Positions 25,528 to 34,917 of a stretch of 64,000 nucleotides of DNA are shown in pieces (the first letter of the stretch is position 1; every line of letters begins with the position of its first letter). Source of the stretch: Bacteriovorax stolpii. Its GTDB lineage: Bacteria; Bdellovibrionota; Bacteriovoracia; Bacteriovoracales; Bacteriovoracaceae. The DNA is taken from assembly GCF_002872415.1 (NCBI RefSeq), contig NZ_CP025704.1, positions 62,001 through 126,000 on the forward strand, given 5' to 3'. The position numbers were made by a program, and so were the translations under genes. The notes under the pieces were generated by a model. It searched no databases and was not told the DNA's origin. It saw nothing but the letters and a program-made list of their open reading frames with translations.

Positions 25528-27204
25528 ATGTTCGAAATGACAGGTACAGATAACAGAATTAACGGTGCAAAGATTAAAGTTGTTGGAGTTGGTGGTGGTG
25601 GATGTAATGCCGTTAACACTATGATCCGCTCAGGTCTTTCGGGCGTTGAATATATTGTTGCTAACACTGATGCTCAAGCACTAAGCATCTCTCTTGCTGA
25701 AACAAAAATTCAGCTTGGTGGAACAGTAACAAAAGGTCTTGGAGCTGGAGCTAACCCAGAAATCGGGAAGAAGTCTGCTCTTGAAGACTATGAAAAAATT
25801 TCTGAAGTCCTAAAAGGCGCAGATATGGTTTTCATCACTGCAGGTATGGGTGGTGGAACAGGAACTGGAGCTGCTCCAGTAATCGCAAAACTAGCTAAAG
25901 AGCTTGGTGCTCTTACTGTTGGTGTTGTAACAAAACCATTCGTATTCGAAGGGAAAAAGAGATTCAAGCAAGCCGAAGAAGGAATCAGAAACCTTGAAGA
26001 AAGCGTAGACTCTCTTATTACAATTCCTAACCAAAGACTTCTATACCTTGCTGGAGAAAACCTTTCTCTAGTAGATACATTCAAAAAAGCTGACGAAGTT
26101 CTTCTAAATGCTGTTCGCGGTATTTCTGATCTGATCAACAATACTGGTCACATCAACGCTGACTTCGCTGACGTTTCAACTGTAATGGCAAACAAGGGTC
26201 TTGCTCTTATGGGTACTGGGGTTGCTACTGGAGCTGGGCGCGCGATTAAAGCTGCGACTGAAGCTATCAGCTCACCTCTTCTTGAAGATATCTCAATCAA
26301 CGGAGCAACAGGTATCATTATCAACATCACAGGAAGTGACTCACTTTCTATGCATGAAACAAATGAAGCTGTTACACTTATTATGGAAGCGGCTGATGAA
26401 AACGCTGAAATTATTTTCGGAACTGTTATCGATAACAACTCTGGTGACGACATTAAAGTTACAGTTATCGCAACTGGACTTGGTGGACAAATCAGAGCTC
26501 ATGCTGGAATGAATTCTTCTCAATCACTAGGATCATCTCAGTCGGCTCAATCAACAGCATCTTTTGCAACTCAAAACGTTCAAACATCTGCGCCGGCAAC
26601 TCAGCCAGTCGTAGCTGCTGAACCACAATATGCAGCTCCGCAAAGAGAGTTCGTAGCTCCAAGAGAGTTCTCGGCTCCAGTAAGAGAGCAAGCTCCTGTT
26701 GTTCAACCATCAGCTCCAGTTATGGAAGCTCCTGTTTCTCAACCAGCAGCTACTCCTTCATACTCTTCTCAGTCATCAACAAGAGAAGAGTCTTCATCTT
26801 ATCAAACTGAAGACCGTTCAGACTTTGACCGCTTTATGAGCGACAGAGCTGCTTACCACAATTCTTCAGCTCAGGAAGAAGAAGGTGGATTCTCTGCAAG
26901 AGAAGCTGCTGTTCAACCAGCTGCTCAGCAACAGCCACCATCGAGATTGATCCAGTCAATCAGAGATGCGGCTAACCGTTACGAAAACACAGGTGCACGT
27001 CCTCAGTCTCCAGTTTCATCTGGATCACAGGCCTCTGAATCAGGTGTCGGTGGAACAAATACAAGAGCTAAGTCGATTGCAGAAAAACTTGGGTTCATTA
27101 ACTTCGATGAAGATGAATTCGACACACCTTCTTACCTAAGAAAAGAAGAGAAAACTGAGCAAAGACCAGCACCGAGAGATTTTAACAAGAACATCGATCT
27201 TTAA
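25528..27204 (+). CDS. ftsZ: Cell division GTPase FtsZ
   Basis: 558 aa tubulin homologue that forms the Z ring. GTP-binding signature [12 protein letters not shown] near residue 106 and the T7/synergy region NADFADV near 208 are intact, with the GTPase core ending around residue 320. It has an unusually long linker of roughly 200 residues rich in Ser, Gln, Pro and Ala, then a conserved C-terminal peptide [11 protein letters not shown] followed by a further 20 charged residues. E. coli FtsZ is 383 aa. The C-terminal peptide is the docking site for FtsA and other partners. Strong AGGAGG site before the ATG. Last gene of the dcw cluster; it converges on the B-box gene. Confidence 0.97.
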   Translation: MFEMTGTDNRINGAKIKVVGVGGGGCNAVNTMIRSGLSGVEYIVANTDAQALSISLAETKIQLGGTVTKGLGAGANPEIGKKSALEDYEKISEVLKGADMVFITAGMGGGTGTGAAPVIAKLAKELGALTVGVVTKPFVFEGKKRFKQAEEGIRNLEESVDSLITIPNQRLLYLAGENLSLVDTFKKADEVLLNAVRGISDLINNTGHINADFADVSTVMANKGLALMGTGVATGAGRAIKAATEAISSPLLEDISINGATGIIINITGSDSLSMHETNEAVTLIMEAADENAEIIFGTVIDNNSGDDIKVTVIATGLGGQIRAHAGMNSSQSLGSSQSAQSTASFATQNVQTSAPATQPVVAAEPQYAAPQREFVAPREFSAPVREQAPVVQPSAPVMEAPVSQPAATPSYSSQSSTREESSSYQTEDRSDFDRFMSDRAAYHNSSAQEEEGGFSAREAAVQPAAQQQPPSRLIQSIRDAANRYENTGARPQSPVSSGSQASESGVGGTNTRAKSIAEKLGFINFDEDEFDTPSYLRKEEKTEQRPAPRDFNKNIDL

Positions 27205-27213
27205 TGAGAAACG

Positions 27214-27244
27214 TTCAGGGCCAGAACTAGTGGCTGGCCCTGAA
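27214..27244. terminator. Inverted repeat between convergent ftsZ and B-box gene
   Basis: TTCAGGGCCAG (27214-27224) and CTGGCCCTGAA (27234-27244) form an 11-bp perfect stem with a 9-nt loop. It starts 10 nt after the ftsZ stop and overlaps the last codons of the opposing gene. No long T-run, so it is a probable bidirectional terminator or 3' stability structure. Confidence 0.6.
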
Positions 27245-27823
27245 TCTCTCAATATCTTCTGCCAACTTATCTGCATCCTCTTCTAAAACATTCAACTGCA
27301 CAAACGATTCGATAAAATCTTCTTCAATATTGATTTTGTAATGGGTAAGAACAAAACTTGGTGTTTGTTTATTTTTCCATAGGTGGCGCTTGAAGTGATA
27401 AACAAAGAGTCCATCCTCAGGTGTGTGGGGAGTCGTTTTTACATCTGTAATCTGCTTCCACTTGTTGTTGGCAAACGTTTTAAAATGCTCTTTGCAAAAA
27501 TACATATTCTCATGTTCAATCAGGCATTTTTCACAGAACACATCTTCGCAAATCAGACATGAACCAACAGACGCAACGTCCGGGTGATTTTCACAGAAAA
27601 ATTTTTCACTGACGTGTTCTTCGGAAAGCTTTCTAACTTTAACGGCAGGAGACTCAACTGTTGGAGTCAGGACAATGCGCTCTGGTTGTTGTGCTTGTGT
27701 TTGGACTGTTTTAGATAAAAGCAGTTTCACTACGACAAAAGCAATGATCCCGATTAAAAGCAGAATGATCAAAAGCAGGAACAAAATAATGGCAAAGAGA
27801 TTCTCTTGTAAAAAATTGTTCAT
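27227..27823 (-). CDS. Membrane-anchored B-box-type zinc-finger protein
   Basis: 198 aa. One strong N-terminal transmembrane helix (about 9-36), a 35-residue linker, then a cysteine/histidine-rich module with ligand order C77, H80, C89, C92, C97, C100, H104, C110, H113. This matches the B-box zinc-finger pattern (C-x2-H-x8-C-x2-C-x4-C-x2-C-x3-H). The remaining 85 residues look like a small alpha/beta domain. B-box modules usually mediate protein contacts and are best known from eukaryotic TRIM proteins, although bacterial examples exist. The start overlaps the RNase J stop by 4 nt, so it is co-translated with RNase J; a link to RNA turnover is speculative. Confidence 0.75.
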   Translation of the reverse strand: MNNFLQENLFAIILFLLLIILLLIGIIAFVVVKLLLSKTVQTQAQQPERIVLTPTVESPAVKVRKLSEEHVSEKFFCENHPDVASVGSCLICEDVFCEKCLIEHENMYFCKEHFKTFANNKWKQITDVKTTPHTPEDGLFVYHFKRHLWKNKQTPSFVLTHYKINIEEDFIESFVQLNVLEEDADKLAEDIERFRASH

Positions 27824-29448
27824 AGAATGTGAATCGTGGTTGTCGGTTTATAACCCAGGATTTGGTCAAAGTATCTTCTGACGGCCACTCTGAGTTCTTC
27901 GTTCGTCTTTTCTTCGTCTTTAAAGTTGATCTGGATAAAGTAATTTTCTAAAAAGCGCTTAAACTTTTCTTCGTTAGCGGTCACTAATGTTGGGAGACCT
28001 AAGAAGTTAAAGGAAAACTTCTCTACTTTGGCCCTGGTTGAAGTGAGTTTCAGTGAAATAAAGACTGAACCTGTTGTGGCCAGTTTGCGTCTTTCGCTGA
28101 TTTTCTCTCTCTCCAGGATAATGCCTTTGCCATGAATGATAACCGGCTCGATTGTTTCTCCATCAAAGACACTGATCTTTAGGTCGTCACTGACCAAGAG
28201 CTCATCGTTGTTTAAGAAATAATGAGGAGTCGCCTTTGGGTAAGCTTCTTTGATGAAATCAATGTGCTCGCGGATGAAATAACTTTCTCCGTGAATCGGA
28301 ACAATATCTGTCGGGTCATATTTCTCATAAAGCATTTTCAAATCCGTGCGCCCCGGGTGGCCGGAAACGTGGATTAACTTATCCTGAGGGGTGATCACGT
28401 GACAGCCGACTTCTGAAAGCTTATTCACCAGCAATGTGATCTTTTTCTCATTGCCAGGAATGGCCTTTGAACTTAAGACAACTGTATCTTCCGGGCGAGG
28501 TTTGTATTGAGAGTCCTCTCCAATTGAAAAGCGCCTGAAAGTTCCGCGGAAATCCCCCTGGCATCCAGAGAGAAGAACAACAATGTTTTCCTCATTAGGT
28601 GTTACACTTTCAGTCATCTTAACGACTGACTGGAAATCGGGAATCATTCCTAATTCATTAGCGGTGTTGAGATAACTAATCATTGAGCGCCCATGTGGAA
28701 CAAGTTTGCGTCCATGCTTTTTTGCCATGGAAATAAAAGTCATCAGGCGGTGAATGTTAGAAGAGAAACAAGTAATGAAAAGTCTTCCCTTTGTTTCAGC
28801 AAAGATTCCGTCGATAACAGGAATTAAATCTTGTTCAGAAGGAGTTTCTTTCGTTGAACTGGTAATGTTGGTACTATCACAAAGAAGAACTCGTTTTTTT
28901 AGCATCTTTGAATGTTTAATCAGTTTATCAAAATCAAAAGGGCGCTCGTAGATTGTTTTAAAATCAATCTTGAAGTCCGAAATAAAGAAGAAACCGATTT
29001 CTTCTTTGATATCTTTAATTAAAAGTCCGACAGTTTCAGGAATCGAGTGATTGACGTGAATGGGATCAATAGTGAAGTCATTAAACCCAAGTTGATCAAA
29101 GTGACGGTATTCCGTAATCGGATGTGGGTGGCGATTAAACTCAAGTTTTTTTCTAATGAGTCCGGCCGTAAATGGTGAGGCCAGGACTTTAATCTTAGGA
29201 AATTTTTTTACAACATGGAGAACGGCTCCAATGTGGTCTTCGTGCCCGTGAGTGATCACTAGATGGCTTGGTTCAGGGATGTTGTCCAGGTTGGGAATAA
29301 GGTAATCAATGTCGAAAAAATCTTCGTAGGGAAAGAGAATGCCGGCATCAATAATAATGGTGTCTTGTTTACCTTGGATCAGGGTCATATTCGAACCGAT
29401 TTGTCCGACTCCCCCGACTGGCTTTATCTTGATGCGCGGTTGTTTCAT
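27820..29448 (-). CDS. rnj: Ribonuclease J
   Basis: 542 aa metallo-beta-lactamase/beta-CASP ribonuclease with 5'-3' exo- and endonuclease activity in mRNA decay and rRNA maturation. Zinc-site motif HGHEDHIGA starts at H67; further metal ligands are in the NHSIPE and CDSTN segments. The beta-CASP motifs include FSSNIHR, a GCQGDFRG segment and VSGHPGRTDLK near residue 365, and a C-terminal domain follows. Length is typical. Bacteria with RNase J commonly lack or supplement RNase E. Middle gene of a three-gene minus-strand operon: 4-nt overlaps with uridine kinase upstream and the B-box gene downstream. Confidence 0.94.
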   Translation of the reverse strand: MKQPRIKIKPVGGVGQIGSNMTLIQGKQDTIIIDAGILFPYEDFFDIDYLIPNLDNIPEPSHLVITHGHEDHIGAVLHVVKKFPKIKVLASPFTAGLIRKKLEFNRHPHPITEYRHFDQLGFNDFTIDPIHVNHSIPETVGLLIKDIKEEIGFFFISDFKIDFKTIYERPFDFDKLIKHSKMLKKRVLLCDSTNITSSTKETPSEQDLIPVIDGIFAETKGRLFITCFSSNIHRLMTFISMAKKHGRKLVPHGRSMISYLNTANELGMIPDFQSVVKMTESVTPNEENIVVLLSGCQGDFRGTFRRFSIGEDSQYKPRPEDTVVLSSKAIPGNEKKITLLVNKLSEVGCHVITPQDKLIHVSGHPGRTDLKMLYEKYDPTDIVPIHGESYFIREHIDFIKEAYPKATPHYFLNNDELLVSDDLKISVFDGETIEPVIIHGKGIILEREKISERRKLATTGSVFISLKLTSTRAKVEKFSFNFLGLPTLVTANEEKFKRFLENYFIQINFKDEEKTNEELRVAVRRYFDQILGYKPTTTIHIL

Positions 29449-30095
29449 CTTTTTCCTTTGCTCTTTTTCTTTTCTACAACTTTAACTTCCTTAGCGTGGA
29501 AGAGTTGGTTAACTTTGGCCGCCAGAATACTTGCGGCGATATCAGTTTCTTCACCAACGATGAAGTCAGCGTATTGTCTTTGAGGATCGAGGTACTTTTG
29601 GTACATCGGCCTTACTGTTTCATAATACTGAGTGATGACTGAATCCAGAGATCTTCCTCTTTCTTCAACGTCGCGGTGAAGGCGGCGGATGAATCTGATG
29701 TCAGCTTCAACATGCAGGAATGTAGTGATGTCGCACATTTTACGGATCTCTTCCTGATATAGAGTAAAAATTCCTTCAAACAGTACGACCTTAGTCGGCT
29801 TGATGATGCTTGAAGTTTTAAGTCGAGCATTCTTCTTAAAGTCGTAGTGTGGGCTCTTTACTGTTTTACCTGCTCTCAGCATTTCCAGGTGCTCTTTTAA
29901 GAGATCCCAGTCAAATGCATCAGGGTGGTCGAAGTTGGGCCTTCCGGCAGAAGTGCTAAGCTCCTTAGGAGGCTTAGGAAGATAATATGAATCCATGTGC
30001 AGGACTGAAACTTCCTGATCGACGTTTTTAATGACCTTATCAGCAAAAGTTGTCTTTCCTGATCCTGATCCTCCACAAATAGAAATGATATGCAC
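29445..30095 (-). CDS. udk: Uridine kinase
   Basis: 216 aa from the GTG at 30095, which has GAGGAG eight bases upstream; an in-frame TTG at 30110 precedes the ribosome-binding site and is rejected. Phosphorylates uridine or cytidine in pyrimidine salvage. Walker A GGSGSGKTT lies at about 8-16; HMDSYYLP, the NFDHPDAFDWDLL substrate motif, SPHYDFK and VLFEGIF are all characteristic of the uridine kinase family. Length matches Udk. Overlaps the RNase J start by 4 nt. Divergent from the peptide-binding-protein gene at 30174. Confidence 0.92.
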   Translation of the reverse strand: MHIISICGGSGSGKTTFADKVIKNVDQEVSVLHMDSYYLPKPPKELSTSAGRPNFDHPDAFDWDLLKEHLEMLRAGKTVKSPHYDFKKNARLKTSSIIKPTKVVLFEGIFTLYQEEIRKMCDITTFLHVEADIRFIRRLHRDVEERGRSLDSVITQYYETVRPMYQKYLDPQRQYADFIVGEETDIAASILAAKVNQLFHAKEVKVVEKKKSKGKR

Positions 30096-30173
30096 GAGAG
30101 CGCTCCTCAATTGGTTTTTTCTGTATAAAATGATAAATTAAAGGTGTTACAAAAGAAAGAAGGAAGAGGATTA

Positions 30174-31700
30174 ATGAAGTTGATTCAAGCGCTACTTGTC
30201 GTATTCGTGACTGTGTTATTTCAAAATGCAATGGGCGCAGAAAGAATTAACATCGCTATTTCGGCCAGCCCGAACAATCTGGCACCATTTTATTCAACTG
30301 ATGCCAACTCACAGAATATTAACCGCCTGGTTCATGCCTCTTTAGTGGATTTCAATGAGAAAATGCAATTTATTTGTATTGCCTGCGAAAAATACGAAGA
30401 AAAGATGAATGGGCCCAAACACGTCTTCACTTTCACTCTTCGCCCGGGGCTGACATTTTCAGACAACACGCCCGTGACAGCTGATGACGTAAAGAGGTCA
30501 TATGAGTACTTTGCTAAAAATGAAAAGATCAAATCAACTTTCATGGGAGCTTACGAATCAATCGAGGCCGTTAATGTGAAAGATGCCAAAACAGTAGAGA
30601 TTGTTTTTAAGAACTTCTCGCTGGAAAACCTTTCAAACCTTTCACTTCTAAAAATTGTTAAGATCAATGACCTGAATAAAGAGACGTTTGAGCCATTGGA
30701 TATCATTGGCTGCGGCGATTACGTTTTAAAAGAGATTCAGCCACTGGAGATTGTGGTTGAGCCAAGAAACAAGGAAAGACCAGTTCTGGTTTTTAAAGTT
30801 GTAAAAGATGAAACAACTCTCGCTTTAAAGCTGATTAATAAAGAAATTGATCTGACAGTGGCCAATATGTCTCCAAGAAAAGTTTTCTGGCTTAAGTCTC
30901 AGCCGGGAATCAAAGTTTGGGAAATGCCGAGTGGGAACTTTCAGTTTATGGGGCTTAATCATAAGCGCGACCTATTTAAGGACATTAGAGTGAGAAAGGC
31001 CTTTTCGCTTCTTATCCCGAGAAAAGAAATCTTAGAATACAAATTAAAAAACACAGCCGTTCTTTCAATTGGTATGTTCTCCCCTGCTTTTGGCGATATG
31101 TTTGAGCCAGGAGAGGTGGAAAGAAATGATATCAACTTAGCACGAGAGCTTTTAAAAGAAGCAGGGTGGAAGAAAAACAAAAATGGCATTTTGGAAAAAG
31201 ATGGAAAGCTTTTAGAAGTCGACTGGAAAGTTAACAACAACAAAGCAAGTATCGAAATCGCAGAAGTTCTTCAGCATTACCTGGAAAAAGAAGGGATGAT
31301 TGTGAATATTTCTATTCAGGAATGGGGAACGTACATGAGTGCGTTTAAGGCCGGAAAGTTTGATATCGTTGTCGGCCAATGGGTAGGATTCACCGGGCCG
31401 GATATGCTGAAATTTGTTTTCCACTCAGGGAACACTCCTCCTAAAGGTGGGAATCGTGTTGGTTATAACAACCCAAAAGTAGATGCAGTTTTAGACCAGG
31501 CCACAGTAGAAACTAATGCAGAAAAGCGCACGGCCCTTTACAAACAAGCACTAAAAATGATTAACGAAGACTACGCCAACATTAACCTGTGGCACTTGAA
31601 TATTATCTGGATTGGAAGAAGCTGTTTATCTGACATTAAGCTGGAGTCAACAGGAAGCTTCTACCCTTTAAAAACGCTTGAGAAAAACTGTGGAAAATAA
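30174..31700 (+). CDS. ABC-transporter solute-binding protein, family 5 (peptide type)
   Basis: 508 aa from the ATG at 30174, preceded by GGAAGAGG. The N-terminus is a Sec signal peptide ending at about residue 21 (AMGA-ER), so the protein is periplasmic. The body follows the SBP family 5 layout (OppA/DppA): SPNNLAPFYSTDANSQNI near the start, FTLRPGLTFSDNTPVTADDVKRSYEY split over the characteristic RPGLTFSD segment, and an NHKRDLFKDIRVRKAFSLL region near 265. Usual ligands are peptides, but nickel, opines and others occur. No permease or ATPase genes are adjacent, so it is an orphan binding protein. Its end overlaps prmA by 11 nt. Confidence 0.88.
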   Translation: MKLIQALLVVFVTVLFQNAMGAERINIAISASPNNLAPFYSTDANSQNINRLVHASLVDFNEKMQFICIACEKYEEKMNGPKHVFTFTLRPGLTFSDNTPVTADDVKRSYEYFAKNEKIKSTFMGAYESIEAVNVKDAKTVEIVFKNFSLENLSNLSLLKIVKINDLNKETFEPLDIIGCGDYVLKEIQPLEIVVEPRNKERPVLVFKVVKDETTLALKLINKEIDLTVANMSPRKVFWLKSQPGIKVWEMPSGNFQFMGLNHKRDLFKDIRVRKAFSLLIPRKEILEYKLKNTAVLSIGMFSPAFGDMFEPGEVERNDINLARELLKEAGWKKNKNGILEKDGKLLEVDWKVNNNKASIEIAEVLQHYLEKEGMIVNISIQEWGTYMSAFKAGKFDIVVGQWVGFTGPDMLKFVFHSGNTPPKGGNRVGYNNPKVDAVLDQATVETNAEKRTALYKQALKMINEDYANINLWHLNIIWIGRSCLSDIKLESTGSFYPLKTLEKNCGK

Positions 31701-32667
31701 AAAGTTTAATTTCGTTCTCCTTGGATATAACCGCGCCACGATTGAGTGGTCCCCATCAATCAATGCTTATGCACTCGAAGATTTTAATTGCGATGGCGTA
31801 GAAGAGTTTTCGCTGGAAGAAGCCCGCGTTGATGAAATCCTGGGCGAGCGCGCTTATTCAGGTGGAGATATTCCAGAAACATTGATTGATGAAGTTCAAG
31901 AAGCGACAATCAATCAGGATGCTGTGACTTATAAATACTTCTTCTATGAAGGTGATTACGAAAAAAATGCAGCAGATTTCATTTCATTTATTAAAGAGAA
32001 TTACCCGGAGATTTCACTTTATTCAGCTCAAAGAGATTTTGAAGACTGGAACGCAGAGTGGAAGAAATTTTATAATCCAATTCACGTTTCAGACAATATC
32101 GAAATCATTCCTGAATGGATGGCAGACACCCATGTAAAAAAAGCTCGCCAGCAAGTTTATATCTATCCAGGTATGGGATTTGGAACGGGAACACATGAGA
32201 CGACTTTTCTTTGCATGGTGCTTTTTGACCAGGTAATGAATGAGTTTAACAATAAAAACACTTGTCTTGATTTTGGCTGTGGCTCAGGGATTCTGGGAAT
32301 TGCAGCAATGAAAACAAAACAAATGCAGACTCACTTTGTAGATATCGACAGAAGTGCACTGGAAAACTGCACGCAAAACTTAGTGCTGAACTTTGCCGGA
32401 GAGAATCTGGAAGGCACTGAGCTGGTTATTAGAGAGAGATATAATCCTAAAAAATACGATTTAGTTTTTGCCAATATTCTTGAGCATGTTCTCATTAGCG
32501 AAAAGCCGACGATTGATGCTTCTCTAAAAAGTGGTGGTTACCTGATCGTGTCAGGCATCCTGAATCACCAAGTTGAGACGATCGTAAACGCCTACTCAAA
32601 AATGGAAAAGGTATCAGTTGTTTCTAAAGGCGACTGGAGTGCCATTTTATTCAAGGATAAAGTTTGA
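31690..32667 (+). CDS. prmA: Ribosomal protein L11 methyltransferase PrmA
   Basis: 325 aa from a GTG at 31690 (an upstream in-frame TTG at 31678 is possible). SAM-dependent enzyme that trimethylates L11. The N-terminal third is the divergent substrate-recognition domain. The catalytic domain shows YIYPGMGFGTGTHETT (near residue 156), SAM motif LDFGCGSGILGIAA and VFANILEHVLI (PrmA normally VANIL), all in family order. The start lies inside the end of the preceding gene and the stop overlaps rsmE by 4 nt, so prmA-rsmE is coupled. Confidence 0.9.
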   Translation: MENKKFNFVLLGYNRATIEWSPSINAYALEDFNCDGVEEFSLEEARVDEILGERAYSGGDIPETLIDEVQEATINQDAVTYKYFFYEGDYEKNAADFISFIKENYPEISLYSAQRDFEDWNAEWKKFYNPIHVSDNIEIIPEWMADTHVKKARQQVYIYPGMGFGTGTHETTFLCMVLFDQVMNEFNNKNTCLDFGCGSGILGIAAMKTKQMQTHFVDIDRSALENCTQNLVLNFAGENLEGTELVIRERYNPKKYDLVFANILEHVLISEKPTIDASLKSGGYLIVSGILNHQVETIVNAYSKMEKVSVVSKGDWSAILFKDKV

Positions 32668-33362
32668 GAGCTGTTTTTCATTCCTTCGATAATGTCTCAG
32701 ACGATGAAGCCATCATAGTGACAGGTGATGCCGCTCATCACTTAAATGTTGTACGCCTGAGGGCCAATGAAGACCTGCTGCTTTTAAACGGCAAAGGCTC
32801 AATTCTGACCACCAAAGTTTTATCGGTGGCTAAAAATACGATTGAGATCAAAGTTGTTAAGAGTGAAACATTTACACCAAAACATCAATTGTCACTGGCC
32901 GTGGCCATGCCGAAGAAAGATGCTTTTGAAGATATTTTAAAAATGGCAGTCGAGTTAGGGATTAATGAGATCTACCCGCTTGTTTCAGAATACTCTCAGT
33001 ACGAATATGCTCCAAGCGAGCGCGTGCAGAGAATTTTAGAAAGTGCTCTGATTCAATCCAATAATCCCTTTTTCCCGGTCATTCATGAACAAAGAGAGCT
33101 GGGAGCTTTTTTAAAAGAACACCAGGAAACCATCGTCTTTTTTAATTCGCGTCCAGCGGGAGCTAAAAAAGAGCAGATGCAGGGCCCAAAAAAGACAATT
33201 CTCATTGGACCAGAAGGTGGATTTTCGCCTGAAGAAGTTACAGCAATTGGTGCTTACAATAGTGTTCTTGAGATTCATTTAGCCACTCCAATTCTCAGAG
33301 CACCAACAGCGGTCGCATCTTCGGTAGGTTATTTACTCGCGGCCCAAAGTGGCCCTAAATAA
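32664..33362 (+). CDS. rsmE: 16S rRNA (uracil1498-N3)-methyltransferase RsmE
   Basis: 232 aa SPOUT-class methyltransferase. An N-terminal PUA-like domain (to about 70; HHLNVVRLRANEDLLLLNGKG) is followed by the knotted domain with MPKKDAFEDILKMAVELG, a GPEGGFSPEEV motif near 180 and the LRAPTAVASSVGYLLA C-terminal segment that forms the SAM-binding knot. Length typical. The start is a TTG at 32664 within the sequence TTGA shared with the prmA stop, with AAGGA seven bases upstream. Often neighbours prmA, as here. Confidence 0.93.
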   Translation: MRAVFHSFDNVSDDEAIIVTGDAAHHLNVVRLRANEDLLLLNGKGSILTTKVLSVAKNTIEIKVVKSETFTPKHQLSLAVAMPKKDAFEDILKMAVELGINEIYPLVSEYSQYEYAPSERVQRILESALIQSNNPFFPVIHEQRELGAFLKEHQETIVFFNSRPAGAKKEQMQGPKKTILIGPEGGFSPEEVTAIGAYNSVLEIHLATPILRAPTAVASSVGYLLAAQSGPK

Positions 33363-33440
33363 GAATCAAAAAATCCATTGATGCTTTGTATTGTTTGTGG
33401 GATTCTAATTTTAGAAACACACAACTGATCAAGGTAGAAT

Positions 33441-34211
33441 ATGAATCAAGAATCTCATTCATTTTCGTCTTCAAAAGATGCAAAACAAATTCAAATTGAC
33501 CTCGATGAATTCCAAATTAGTGAAGATTCATTTAAACCGATGACTAAGGGACTTGGTTTCCATCACGACGTAAAACGTCCATCGTTTAAACCTGCGCCAA
33601 AAGAAGTGAAACCTTTTGCTCCTTCAAAAATGCCAATGTCTTCTCTGAGCTCAATGCCAAGTGTGTCTCAACCAAAAACAACAGTAGGAAGTCATCTTCC
33701 TTCTGGACTTGAAGCTTTCTACGGGACAACTAAACCTGCACCGACAATGGAAGTTCCCAATCTATTTGAACAACCAGTTAAAAAAGAAGAAGTGAAAACT
33801 GAAAAAGCTGCATCAAAAAAGACAGCAGCACAAACATCACAATTCTTTGCATGGATTGTTGATGTACTAGTGATCGCAAGCTTTGTGGCCCTAACTGGAG
33901 CCCTATTAGTGTTTGCTTCAGGAATTGAATTCCATATGTACTCTCGCCTGATTTCCACTCAGGACCTGGCGGCCTTTGGGGCAGCAATCTTTTCTATTTA
34001 TTATCTTCTGTACTTTACAATTTTAGATTTAAGCTCGACTCCGGGGAAAACGATCTTTGGAATCAGGCTGGTAAAAGCTGATGGATCTGAAGTATCTGTA
34101 AAACACACTTTCACTCGCGCGCTTATCTCTCTTCTTTCTGGCGTGGCCCTGTTTCTGCCAATGCTTCTGGATTTCCAGGGGCGTTTATCAGATACAAAAG
34201 TGGTAAAATAA
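33441..34211 (+). CDS. RDD family membrane protein
   Basis: 256 aa. Residues 1-125 are hydrophilic, rich in Ser/Pro/Lys and probably disordered. The C-terminal 120 residues form an RDD domain: first helix with AWIVDVLVIASF (the Arg-Asp-Asp signature is reduced to a single Asp), two further hydrophobic helices, and the family motif STPGKTIFGIRLVKADG near residue 208 followed by FTRALISLLSG. RDD proteins are small inner-membrane proteins of mostly unknown function, some proposed as ion antiporters. It starts 78 nt after rsmE and is 4 nt from the rfaE2-like gene. Confidence 0.82.
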   Translation: MNQESHSFSSSKDAKQIQIDLDEFQISEDSFKPMTKGLGFHHDVKRPSFKPAPKEVKPFAPSKMPMSSLSSMPSVSQPKTTVGSHLPSGLEAFYGTTKPAPTMEVPNLFEQPVKKEEVKTEKAASKKTAAQTSQFFAWIVDVLVIASFVALTGALLVFASGIEFHMYSRLISTQDLAAFGAAIFSIYYLLYFTILDLSSTPGKTIFGIRLVKADGSEVSVKHTFTRALISLLSGVALFLPMLLDFQGRLSDTKVVK

Positions 34212-34215
34212 AATT

Positions 34216-34677
34216 ATGGAACAACTCTCGCCTGCCACATTAAAGTTTCTCGAAGAAAACAAAGGTAAAAAAATTGTTTTTACCAATGGATGCTTCGACA
34301 TTCTTCATTTAGGGCACGTGGAGTATCTCAACGAAGCAAAGGCCCAAGGTGATTTACTTATTGTGGCCATCAACTCTGATGAGAGCGTCAGAAAACTTAA
34401 AGGCCCGGATCGTCCGATCAACAATGAAGAAGACCGCGGCAGCATGCTTTTAAACCTTAAATCCGTTGATTGTGTGCAGATCTTTACAGAAGAGACACCG
34501 CTGGAGATTATCAAGCTTATTAAGCCTGATGTGTTGGTTAAAGGCGGTGACTGGAAACCAGATCAAATAGTAGGATCAGAATTTGTTCTTTCTCGTGGGG
34601 GCGAAGTTAAAAGCCTCATGTTTAAAAACGGATATTCTACGAGCAATCTCATCAAGGCCGTCCAAGGCAAGCATTAG
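34216..34677 (+). CDS. D-glycero-beta-D-manno-heptose-1-phosphate adenylyltransferase (RfaE2/HldE C-domain type)
   Basis: 153 aa stand-alone cytidylyltransferase-fold enzyme. Nucleotide-binding TNGCFDILHLGHVEYL (about 21-36) contains the HxGH motif. The remaining family segments KGPDRPINNEEDR, FTEETPLEIIKLIKPDVLVKGGDW (split around the KGGDW motif) and the C-terminal GYSTSNLI match the adenylyltransferase half of HldE, which activates heptose-1-phosphate to ADP-heptose. ADP-heptose is the donor for GT9 heptosyltransferases; two of these are encoded at 44610-48133 on the other side of the flagellins. The matching kinase domain (HldE N-half) is not in the window. Other small cytidylyltransferases are a weaker alternative. 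Confidence 0.88.
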   Translation: MEQLSPATLKFLEENKGKKIVFTNGCFDILHLGHVEYLNEAKAQGDLLIVAINSDESVRKLKGPDRPINNEEDRGSMLLNLKSVDCVQIFTEETPLEIIKLIKPDVLVKGGDWKPDQIVGSEFVLSRGGEVKSLMFKNGYSTSNLIKAVQGKH

Positions 34678-34800
34678 CCTAGTAAAATCATCAAGTTAGA
34701 AAGTTATTAACATCTTGAAATCACACAAAAAATCCTAATACCCGAGCAAATTAGTTTCATCAAGTAATGGAAATTATTGCCTTTTTTTTAAAGAAAGTAC

Positions 34801-34828
34801 TTTAGTTCGTTTTTTTTTACTCCGATAT
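34801..34828 (+). promoter_or_regulatory. Sigma-28-like promoter of flagellin gene 1
   Basis: TTTAGTTC (34801-34808), 12 nt, TCCGATAT (34821-34828). Compares with the FliA/sigma-28 consensus TAAAGTTT-N11-GCCGATAA. The same two boxes with exactly the same spacing occur before flagellins 2 and 3. The transcript would carry a leader of about 100 nt. Confidence 0.7.
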
Positions 34829-34870
34829 TTATGTCAAGCAAGCTGATGGGACGGCGAGCTTAAATTAACA

Positions 34871-34898
34871 AGGATTCATACAAGGTTGTTTGAATCTT
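34871..34898 (+). repeat. Hairpin in flagellin 1 leader
   Basis: AGGATTCA (34871-34878) pairs with TGAATCTT (34891-34898), eight pairs with one G-U and a 12-nt loop, 20 nt before the first Shine-Dalgarno/ATG. A shorter AAGCT/AGCTT pairing (34840-34861) lies upstream. The design differs from the leaders of flagellins 2 and 3. Confidence 0.5.
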
Positions 34899-34917
34899 AA
34901 ATTTTAAGGAGGAAGGC

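Noticed and set aside
26148-26512. Frames on both strands inside ftsZ
   Set aside because: They overlap the conserved GTPase core and lack start signals.
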